Assembly (NCBI GenBank): GCA_038040485.1
Contig: JBBPIE010000010.1
Coordinates: 1 to 64,000, forward strand
Source: Onstottus_B arcticum
Lineage (GTDB): Bacteria; Acidobacteriota; Blastocatellia; UBA7656
Reading direction: 5' to 3'
Length of the DNA: 64,000 bases
Below the pieces are notes generated by a model. That model saw only the letters and a list, made by a program, of their open reading frames with translations. It did not search any database and had not been told where the DNA came from. The position numbers and the translations under genes were made by a program. Below are positions 41,627 through 48,593 of this stretch, piece by piece; position 1 is the first letter of the stretch, and the number at the start of each line of letters is the position of its first letter.

Positions 41627-42418
41627 GTGTCCGCATCAACCTCACCCGGCGGTTTTCTCAAAGATCAAGAAGTTTCTCAGCGGCCTCTGTGGCGCGAAGC
41701 ATTCGTGGGACTCGACTGGCTCGCGTTGCGCTCATCGCCGGTCTACTACGGCATCGGCGTTCCGCGAGGCGACGGCTCTGCGGTCATCGTCGTCCCAGGC
41801 TTCCTGGGTACGGACATGTACTTGCAAGAGATTTACTCGTGGCTGCGGCGCATCGGCTACCGGCCCTACATGTCGCGCATCGGCTGGAACGCCGAGTGTA
41901 TCAACACGCTCGTCGATCGCCTTTCGGAAACCATCTCAAAAGCTCAATCGGAAACGAGAGGCAAGGTGCACTTGATTGGGCACAGCCTTGGCGGAGTGAT
42001 TGCGCGGTCGGCGGCTGCTCAGAATCCCGATCGGGTTGCTTCGGTAATCACGTTAGGCTCGCCGTTCCGCGGCATACGATCTCATCCGCTGGTGCTTGCC
42101 GCAGGTGAACGCGTTCGCGAGCGCATACGCCGCCAGAACGGCAACAACCAACCTGATTGCTATACCGGCTACTGCGGATGCGCGGCAATAACAGCCGTGC
42201 AAAGCAGCTTTCCCTCATCCGTTGCTCAATCCGCCATCTACACGAAGAGCGACGGGGTCGTGGACTGGAGTGTTTGTGTGACGGACGACCCGGCAACAAA
42301 CTTTGAAGTCACCGGCACTCACGTGGGTTTGGTGTTCAATGCAGGCGTGTATGGTTTGATCGCTAAGCGATTGCGCGCGGGAATCGACACGCATCAGACG
42401 CCGCCGAACTCACCTTAA
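41627..42418 (+). CDS. Alpha/beta-hydrolase (lipase/esterase)
   Basis: GTG at 41627 lies 7 bases after AGGAG and gives 263 residues; a second GTG at 41621 or TTG at 41582 are alternatives. Catalytic elements are the nucleophile elbow LIGHSLGGVIA, an acid in YTKSDGVVDW and the histidine in GTHVGLVFN. VVPGFLGTD begins the fold. It is like cytoplasmic lipases or esterases that act on acyl chains. It follows WS/DGAT on the same strand and may act in lipid turnover (inference). Confidence 0.85.
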   Translation: MSASTSPGGFLKDQEVSQRPLWREAFVGLDWLALRSSPVYYGIGVPRGDGSAVIVVPGFLGTDMYLQEIYSWLRRIGYRPYMSRIGWNAECINTLVDRLSETISKAQSETRGKVHLIGHSLGGVIARSAAAQNPDRVASVITLGSPFRGIRSHPLVLAAGERVRERIRRQNGNNQPDCYTGYCGCAAITAVQSSFPSSVAQSAIYTKSDGVVDWSVCVTDDPATNFEVTGTHVGLVFNAGVYGLIAKRLRAGIDTHQTPPNSP

Positions 42419-42459
42419 TCTGCAACAATTTCTTAAAGGCAAGAAGAGCATAGACGAAA

Positions 42460-42753
42460 ATGGTCCAATCCCCGCCAGCCTCTCCAAGAAGGTTCTTGCT
42501 GGTCGAGATATGGGAAGAGAACCGCGAAATCTTCAAAACGCTTATCACCCACCCACTTCTATTCTCCATACCAATAGCCTCTCTCTTACTGTTTGATCTG
42601 ATAATAAGAAGGAGCGCTTTGGAGGAAGCGGAGAAACACTTATTGCTTAGAATCGACCTTTACGGTGTCGCTTTGATCTTGGTTATTTTCACAGGGAGTC
42701 TTATCATAGAAATCCTAGTACTTGTTTCGTGGAAGGTGAAACATGGAAAGTAA
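42460..42753 (+). CDS. Small two-helix membrane protein
   Basis: A 97-residue protein with two transmembrane helices (LLFSIPIASLLLFDLII, about 36-52, and YGVALILVIFTGSLIIEILVLVSW). No motif is recognised. Its last 11 bases overlap the next gene, so the two form a pair. Base composition is AT-richer than the neighbours, suggesting transfer. Function unknown. Confidence 0.6.
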   Translation: MVQSPPASPRRFLLVEIWEENREIFKTLITHPLLFSIPIASLLLFDLIIRRSALEEAEKHLLLRIDLYGVALILVIFTGSLIIEILVLVSWKVKHGK

Positions 42754-43807
42754 CATTAGTGGTTTTTCTGAAAAACAAAGCGGGCTTGGTTTGGTTATCG
42801 ACCAGCTGTACGCGTTCTTTTTCAAGAGTCGAAAACAGCAATACGTCGTGTATGCGGTGACTTTCCTTGTTGCATTCTCATACGCGATAGTAAGCGATCT
42901 CGGTTTTGGAAAACCACAGCACGAGGTGGTCATTGAGAGCATGGTATTAGCCTCTGTTCTTCTCATCAGCTTACCTCTTGCCTATGTTCTGGGAAGGATT
43001 AGAAGAGTGGAGAGAAGTTCGATCAAACTTCACTCGACAGAACCTTCAGCCTGGGGTCAAGCACTCGGAGAGCCATCCTTTGCATTTGCGTCCGCTTTCT
43101 CCCGCGCACATATCGGCGAGCTGACCAATGCGCTTAGAATGATCCAGAGCAACGAAGAACGCCAACGGCACACTCAGGATCTCATCGCAACGCTGATATC
43201 TAGCATTGATAAGGCTCAGCAAGACCTGCCGTACGCGATAAAGGATATTGCTCAATCCATCAGCAAAGGACAAAGCGCTCAGTTGCAGGACCAGTTGGAT
43301 GGGATTGGGAGAAACCTTCAAGAAACCATTTCTGTGGGACTTTCTGTCGCCCTGGAACACCGTAACACGCATTTGGTTGCGATGCTCTCCGAAGCCATCG
43401 AAAAGCACAATCAAGACTTTGTCCGGTTGCTGTCGCAGACGTTGGAGCAGCAGACTGGCAATTTCTCGACCTTGCTAGAGCAGTTAGCTCAAATCCCAGA
43501 ATCAAGTGAGCGAGACCGGTTTAGGGCGCGAATTCGAGAACGTCAAGATGTCCGCAGAAGTGGCACATTCCAAACCCTTGAGTTCAGGAGATCTATCCCT
43601 AAACGAAACGTCATTATCTATGATGCTGAAGGCCGTTTTATTCATGTACCAAATGAAGGAGCACGGAGTACCGCTTCAACTGCGGATCAAGGTCGAGTAG
43701 TTTACGACAGCGGCTCGCACTATGGGGTACTGCTGAAGGAAGAAAAACCTGGGTCCGACACACCAGAAGCTCAGGCCCCTGAGCCGTTGCCCCAGAACGT
43801 CAAGTGA
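42743..43807 (+). CDS. Membrane protein with long coiled coil, unknown function
   Basis: This 354-residue protein has two N-terminal transmembrane helices (YVVYAVTFLVAFSYAIVS near 36-53 and SMVLASVLLISLPLAYVLG near 67-85), followed by a long helical stretch of about 160 residues that looks like a coiled coil (LIATLISSIDKAQQDLPYAI, LQDQLDGIGRNLQETISVGL, LSEAIEKHNQDFVRLLSQTL). A basic and then Pro/Glu-rich tail ends it. AAGGT precedes the ATG. The layout recalls membrane-anchored filament or anti-phage stator proteins, but no specific family was recognised. AT-richer than surroundings. Confidence 0.55.
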   Translation: MESNISGFSEKQSGLGLVIDQLYAFFFKSRKQQYVVYAVTFLVAFSYAIVSDLGFGKPQHEVVIESMVLASVLLISLPLAYVLGRIRRVERSSIKLHSTEPSAWGQALGEPSFAFASAFSRAHIGELTNALRMIQSNEERQRHTQDLIATLISSIDKAQQDLPYAIKDIAQSISKGQSAQLQDQLDGIGRNLQETISVGLSVALEHRNTHLVAMLSEAIEKHNQDFVRLLSQTLEQQTGNFSTLLEQLAQIPESSERDRFRARIRERQDVRRSGTFQTLEFRRSIPKRNVIIYDAEGRFIHVPNEGARSTASTADQGRVVYDSGSHYGVLLKEEKPGSDTPEAQAPEPLPQNVK

Positions 43808-43829
43808 GTCCATCTTATCGCCACCTCAA

Positions 43830-46178
43830 TTACAGGTTAAGCGTACTTGCCTTCTCCTCGATCGCCGCAAAGATGTGCGTGCGTTCTGATTCATTCGCTG
43901 CTTGCCGATAGGCGGCCAGCAATTCTTTCAACGATGCAAGCCCCTTGTACAATCCCGCGTTCTCAATCGGCGGTGTGAGATAAGAAACAAGCTCCGCGTA
44001 TGACCGCCTCTTCGCGATTGCGCCTTCAGCCGGATTGTTCACGCTGTAGAGATAGAGATTCGGCAGCTCGCCTATCAACCGATCGGGCCAGCAGCTACCG
44101 GATAAGCCGACCTGCTTGCCGGGCATGAACTCCAACGCGCCGTGAGTCCCAACGTGGACAACGGCGTCGGCTCGAAACACTTTTTCGACCCAGGTGTACA
44201 GTCCCATGAAGCCGTGATGCGGAGCCCCGCTCTCAGACGCCAGCATTCGCATCGGATCGCCTTCGTAGCCAAACGTCGGCTGCACCCCTACGAAGATGTT
44301 GCCAAGCTCGATGCCCGGCACAAGTATGTCTTGCCCGTTCGAGTTTATCGTTCCGGGAGCCGGGCCCCAGTCACGCTCGATGTCGTCAACATAAGGACAC
44401 AATCGCCGATACTCATCCACGCTCATCCGGTAAGCCGAGTTCGCAATCGCGCCGGACTCGAGCGAGTCTCCTTCGAGCAACATCTGTCGCAGACTATCCG
44501 CGTCAGCCGGCAAGTTCACCGTGTAGCCCTCGCGTTTCAGCGTCGCGAGTATCTCCCACAGGCTCGGGAAAACGTCCAGGTCGGCCGCCGTGCCGATGTT
44601 GCCCTTGTTTGGCGGAAAGCAAAAGATCAGAAACGCGAGCTTCACGTCGGATCGGGGCGCGACTTGCAAACGGTTCCAACGTGCGAGCCGCCGGGCAATT
44701 CTTCGACAGCGATCTTCCAGTGCTTCAGGCTGGTCTCCTCGCTGCGGCAAGCCTCCGAACACGAACGGCTCGGTCGCTCCGTCGATCTCCGGGATCGCCA
44801 CCTGCATCGCGGTCTGAATAGGATTCAAGCCAACCCTGCTCCCGCTCCAATTCTCGATCGTCTGAACGTCAAGCGAGATCAGCGACCGCAACGGCACGTT
44901 CAGCGCGGAGAGAAACTCGACTGCGGCTTCGTTGTCGTTCATAGCGGGTCCGCCGACGAAGCTGAAGCCGGTCAGGGATACGACCTGACTCACTGTCGGG
45001 TGAGGTTTGTCGGGGGATGCAGCCGGGACGGCCGCGGACAAGACTCTTGATTTTGGATTTTGGATTTTGGATTTTGGATTGGGAACGTTCCCAGGACGTG
45101 GTTTGTCGGGGGATGCATCCGGGACGACCGCGGATAGGACTCTTGATTTTGGATTTTGGATTTTGGATTTTGGATTGGGAACGCTCCCAGGTTTGCCATT
45201 GGAATCAATAAAGAATTGCCGGCAAGACTCGCGACTATCCATGAGCGTCGACAACACAGGCAGCACGCTCAAGCCCTCGCCCTCAATCGCGCTGATCAGT
45301 CCGTCGTAGTGCCGCCGCGAGTCGCTGATGACCTGCGGCCGCATTAGCAAGAGCCCTATCGTCGTTTTCGGATCGAGTTTCTTTCTGCCTCTCCGTTCGT
45401 ACCATTTCTTATACGCTTCGAGGCTTTCGAACAACTTCGGAGCGTCGGGATGATAAGCCGCAACGACAGGCATCGCTTCGGGTGGTGCGACCTTGAACGG
45501 CTTCGCTTGATGAGGCCCGTAGCTCTTGATCGAATAGAGTAGCATCGAGCGGATGTTCTTCGACGTGGGTTGAAGGAAGTAACAAAACAGCAGCAGGTAG
45601 TTCTTGACGTCGCCGAGCTTGCCCGCGCCCGGCACGAATTTGAGGATCGCGGGAAGCCGCGAGATCAGCTTCACGTACTGGCCCATATTCCTCGCGCCAG
45701 ACTTTCCTCTTGGGCCATTCGAGCCGCCCGCGACGCCGTCCTGGCCGCGTCCTCTTACGAAGTCCGCCATCCACGAGCCGAGCTTGCGCGCGATGTTCCG
45801 GCCAGCGACGTCCCTTCCTTCCCCTTGCCCGGACTTCGACTTCATCATCTGCGCGAAGTCGAGCCGCCCCATTCGCGTCCGCCGCATCAAGTCGGGCATG
45901 CAGTTGAAAGCGATGACTGCTTTGAGCCGGCTGCGCGGCGACTCCAGCGCTTCGATGATCCGGCCGGCGTTCTCGCCGTCGGTCACGTGAATGATGAAGA
46001 CGATCTCGGAGTGAGCAATGTCGCTCGCGGCTTCGTTCCACTCATCGGCGTTTAACGGCGCTCCGCAGTTATGAGCCGCAACGGTCAGTCCGAGCGCATA
46101 AGTCTTATTGATCTCCGACTCCGCGCGCCGAAGCGGCGCCAGCAAGCTCGTCCCGACATAAAGAACCGTGATCTTCAC
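43830..46178 (-). CDS. bchH: Mg-chelatase H subunit, N-terminal half (split bchH)
   Basis: This 782-residue protein corresponds to the N-terminal portion of BchH/ChlH. The first 230 residues carry the ChlH-specific N-terminal domain (LISRLPAILKFVPG, then LLLFCYFLQPTSKNIRSML), then the CobN/Mg-chelatase domain begins; VHVGTHGALEFMPGKQVGLSG near 670-690 is a family hallmark. It ends cleanly after IAKRRSYAELVSYLTPPIENAGLY and SERTHIFAAIEEKASTLNL, where full-length ChlH continues. Residues about 328-391 are a 32-residue in-frame duplication encoded by a simple-repeat insert. The C-terminal half is encoded upstream. Chelatase H binds the porphyrin; the metal here is not proven. Confidence 0.87.
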   Translation of the reverse strand: MKITVLYVGTSLLAPLRRAESEINKTYALGLTVAAHNCGAPLNADEWNEAASDIAHSEIVFIIHVTDGENAGRIIEALESPRSRLKAVIAFNCMPDLMRRTRMGRLDFAQMMKSKSGQGEGRDVAGRNIARKLGSWMADFVRGRGQDGVAGGSNGPRGKSGARNMGQYVKLISRLPAILKFVPGAGKLGDVKNYLLLFCYFLQPTSKNIRSMLLYSIKSYGPHQAKPFKVAPPEAMPVVAAYHPDAPKLFESLEAYKKWYERRGRKKLDPKTTIGLLLMRPQVISDSRRHYDGLISAIEGEGLSVLPVLSTLMDSRESCRQFFIDSNGKPGSVPNPKSKIQNPKSRVLSAVVPDASPDKPRPGNVPNPKSKIQNPKSRVLSAAVPAASPDKPHPTVSQVVSLTGFSFVGGPAMNDNEAAVEFLSALNVPLRSLISLDVQTIENWSGSRVGLNPIQTAMQVAIPEIDGATEPFVFGGLPQRGDQPEALEDRCRRIARRLARWNRLQVAPRSDVKLAFLIFCFPPNKGNIGTAADLDVFPSLWEILATLKREGYTVNLPADADSLRQMLLEGDSLESGAIANSAYRMSVDEYRRLCPYVDDIERDWGPAPGTINSNGQDILVPGIELGNIFVGVQPTFGYEGDPMRMLASESGAPHHGFMGLYTWVEKVFRADAVVHVGTHGALEFMPGKQVGLSGSCWPDRLIGELPNLYLYSVNNPAEGAIAKRRSYAELVSYLTPPIENAGLYKGLASLKELLAAYRQAANESERTHIFAAIEEKASTLNL
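45005..45196. repeat. 96-bp in-frame tandem duplication with GATTTTG words inside bchH
   Basis: Two 96-bp copies begin at 45005 and 45101 (GTTTGTCGGGGGATGCA at each start), each ending in four or five repeats of GATTTTG and a GGGAACG palindrome. The length is a multiple of three, so the bchH frame is kept and each copy codes for about 32 residues of repetitive Pro/Lys/Ser/Gln sequence absent from ChlH. Confidence 0.85.
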
Positions 46179-46199
46179 TCATTTACCTCTTCTCCGCGG

Positions 46200-46285
46200 A
46201 ACCTCCGCGTCTCTGCGTCTTTGCCGTTGGTTGGGGCCGTAACCTCTACTAACCGCAGAGACGCCGAGACGCAGAGACAACGCCG
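46200..46285. repeat. Short-word hairpin between the bchH halves
   Basis: CCTCCGCGTCTCTGCGTCTTTG and GCAGAGACGCCGAGACGCAGAG form two complementary arms around a short loop. It occupies nearly the whole 112-base gap between the two bchH ORFs. Confidence 0.8.
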
Positions 46286-46290
46286 AGAAC

Positions 46291-48042
46291 TCAACCTCTC
46301 ACTCCCTCAAGCTCGTCTTCCAGGCTGCTGAAGGCTTCGCGCAATCTTTCGATAACCGACTGCTCAGCCGACCACAGCCCGCGACCCGAAGCTTCCAACA
46401 AGCGCCCCACAAGCGTGTGCGCCGAATGAGGGTTTAACGAGCGCAACCGTTCGAGCATCTGCTCATCCAGCACGTATGTCGCCGCCACTTCGTCGTAAAC
46501 CCAATCGTCAACCGCGTCCGCCGTCGCCGACCAGCCGAACGTGTTTGTCACGTGGTGTTCGATCTCGGCGACGCCGCTGAATCCGTGGCGAAGCATGCCT
46601 TCGAACCATTTCGGATTCAGCGTCTTTGTTCGAGTCTCAAGCCGAACCGTTTCTTCCAGGGTTCGAACCTTCGCCGTCGGCGACATTGTGTCCGATAGGT
46701 AAATCGTCGGCCTCGTTCCGGTCTGTCGCTCGACCGCCTTCGAGACTCCGCCCAGGTATTCGAAGTAATGATCCACGTCGATGATCCCGACTTCGGTGTT
46801 GTCGATGTTTTGATAAGTGATCTCGACTCGAGAAAGCGCGCGCTCCATCAACGCGCGCGCCTCCCGGCCGTCAAAAGCGCGGCCCTGCGAGTCGCGGCCG
46901 TAAGCAAAGCACTTGCGAGTAAGAAACAGATCCCCAAGCTCCGCGCTGTCTTCCCATTGACTGTCCAACACCATGAAGTTGACGTTCGTCCCGTAGTTTC
47001 CCGCTGCGTTGGAAAACACTCGCACCGCGGCTTCGTCGAACGAACAGCCGGCTTCGATCATCTGCGCGTGCACGTTACGTTTGACGAAGTTCAGCTCATC
47101 GGGTTCGTCGAGGCCAGCAACCTCTCGCACGGCCAAATCGAGCAGCGTCATCGTCGACCCGAACAGGTCGCGGAAGATACCCGATACCGTCATCACCACG
47201 TCGATGCGCGGCCGCCCGAGCTTCTCAAGTGGTATCACGTCAATACCGGTCGCCCGGTTCATCGCATCGCGGCGCGGAGCTACGCCGAGCAGCCAGAGCA
47301 CTTGAGCTACAGCTTCGCCTTCGGTCTTGATGTTGTCGATTCCCCACAGCACCATCGCCATGGTCGCGGGATAACGCCCGGCCTCTTGGAGGTGGCGAGC
47401 GAGCAGCGCTTCGACGACAGGCTCGGCTCGGCGGATCGCACCGGCGGAAGGAACCGAGTACGGATTGATTGCGTGGGTATTTCTGCCGGTGGGGAGCACT
47501 CCAGGATTCTGGATGATGTCGGCACCGGGGCCGGGCTGAACATAGTCGCCTTTGAGCGCCCGCACCAGCGAGTCGATCTCGTGATTGCTCTCGAGTTGCT
47601 TCACAATGCCGGCAAGCACTGCGAAAACCTTGAACGCCTCTTCGACGGGAACAGCCGCTCGTTCGCTCAACAACTCGGCAGCGCTCGAGGCAGCCGCCCC
47701 TCCCGGCGTTGCAAGAAATAGTGCGATGGCTTCGCGAAGGATCGCTTCGACCTTTTCGCGCTCAGCCATCCGCCGATTTGAAGCTCCGCTTTCGTTGAGC
47801 AACGTCGGATAGCTCGGCAGCGTGAGTCCTTCGGCGATGAGATCGGTCAGCGCGCGGACGCCAAGCTCTGGGCGATCGAACGACGCAACCATCCGAAGCA
47901 AGTCGGCAACTTCGGCGTGCGTGGACGCGCTGCCGAAGATGTGCAGCCCGGTCGGGATCAGCCGCTGCTCGACTTCGAGAACCTTCTCGTAGAGTTCGAG
48001 CACTCGCAGGTCGCGGTCGCGGTTCTCTAACATGTTATGCAT
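46291..48042 (-). CDS. bchH: Mg-chelatase H subunit, C-terminal half (split bchH)
   Basis: This 583-residue ORF is the C-terminal part of BchH/ChlH: RLIPTGLHIFG near 30, GRPRIDVVMTVSGIFRDLFG, VRVFSNAAGNYGTNVNF, RKCFAYGRDSQG, NIDNTEVGIIDVDHYFEYLGG, YLSDTMSPTAKVRTLEETVRLETRTKTLNPKWFEGML and GWSATADAVDDWVYDEVAATY are lined up as in full-length ChlH. It starts near the position where the N-terminal half ends, so the two ORFs together cover the whole subunit with no obvious gap, but in reversed gene order along the transcript. The upstream flank is a REP cluster. ATG at 48042; a second ATG lies at 48033. Both halves are intact, so a two-chain enzyme is plausible. Confidence 0.87.
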   Translation of the reverse strand: MHNMLENRDRDLRVLELYEKVLEVEQRLIPTGLHIFGSASTHAEVADLLRMVASFDRPELGVRALTDLIAEGLTLPSYPTLLNESGASNRRMAEREKVEAILREAIALFLATPGGAAASSAAELLSERAAVPVEEAFKVFAVLAGIVKQLESNHEIDSLVRALKGDYVQPGPGADIIQNPGVLPTGRNTHAINPYSVPSAGAIRRAEPVVEALLARHLQEAGRYPATMAMVLWGIDNIKTEGEAVAQVLWLLGVAPRRDAMNRATGIDVIPLEKLGRPRIDVVMTVSGIFRDLFGSTMTLLDLAVREVAGLDEPDELNFVKRNVHAQMIEAGCSFDEAAVRVFSNAAGNYGTNVNFMVLDSQWEDSAELGDLFLTRKCFAYGRDSQGRAFDGREARALMERALSRVEITYQNIDNTEVGIIDVDHYFEYLGGVSKAVERQTGTRPTIYLSDTMSPTAKVRTLEETVRLETRTKTLNPKWFEGMLRHGFSGVAEIEHHVTNTFGWSATADAVDDWVYDEVAATYVLDEQMLERLRSLNPHSAHTLVGRLLEASGRGLWSAEQSVIERLREAFSSLEDELEGVRG

Positions 48043-48107
48043 TGCGAAGAAGGTTCACGCCTCGCAGGTTGCTGAAAAGCCGTGACACACACGGATTCAG
48101 GTGCAAT

Positions 48108-48344
48108 CCCACCAACGCAGTTGGTGGTCCGTTCATACTCAACCTACACGGGGTAAGTTAGGCCGGAGTCCCGAATCCCACCAACGCAGTTGGTGGATCG
48201 TTCATATCCGGCCTGGCTCTGATCAGCCGGAAAGTAGTTAGGCTGGGTATGAACAAACCACCAACTGCGTTGGTGGGATTAAGAAGCACGCTGCATTCTC
48301 GCTTGTAGGCCACGTATGAACGATCCACCAACTACGTTGGTGGG
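48108..48344. repeat. REP cluster: four CCACCAAC hairpins in two opposed pairs
   Basis: Palindromic units (CCACCAAC-GCA-GTTGGTGG type) lie at about 48108-48127, 48177-48196, 48258-48277 and 48325-48344. The first two are followed by the flank TCCGTTCATA or ATCGTTCATA; the last two are preceded by the reverse complement TATGAAC. The cluster separates bchH-C from the upstream small gene and bchD. Confidence 0.88.
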
Positions 48345-48345
48345 A

Positions 48346-48573
48346 TTATCGGCACCCCCCGCCTAGATACTTGTCGTGCTGGTCTGCCCAGTCGGGAACG
48401 TTGCTGCTGAGTGATCCTATGAACTTCTCGATCGGATCCTCGGAAGACCGTCGCGCCGCATCCTGCAACCAATCGAGAGCGGTCTCTTCCGGGGTCCTGC
48501 CAGTCCTGTCCGCCGACTTCACAAGCGGTTCGAATACTTCTTCCGGCAAGTCGATAACTATCGTGTGTCCCAT
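48346..48573 (-). CDS. Small antitoxin-like protein, orphan
   Basis: From ATG 48573 the product is 75 residues: MGHTIVIDLPEEVFEPLVKSADRTGRTPEETALDWLQDAARR, the pattern of short VapB/ParD-like antitoxins. No toxin follows; the downstream side is the REP cluster. It lies within 25 bases of the bchD stop, and the frame is open to an upstream ATG at 48597 that overlaps bchD by 4 bp. Its insertion in a chelatase operon is odd. Confidence 0.6.
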   Translation of the reverse strand: MGHTIVIDLPEEVFEPLVKSADRTGRTPEETALDWLQDAARRSSEDPIEKFIGSLSSNVPDWADQHDKYLGGGCR

Positions 48574-48593
48574 TCTAACTACCTCTTCGCCAA

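Noticed and set aside
42743..43807. Chemotaxis or MotB-like protein
   Set aside because: No plug, OmpA-like or HAMP signature; only helices and coiled coil were visible.
44142..45050. Plus-strand open frame opposite bchH
   Set aside because: Antisense shadow in a GC-rich gene; no motif recognised.
43830..48042. Cobaltochelatase CobN reading for the split ORFs
   Set aside because: The N-terminal domain and the order of motifs match ChlH/BchH more closely than CobN; the metal remains unproven.
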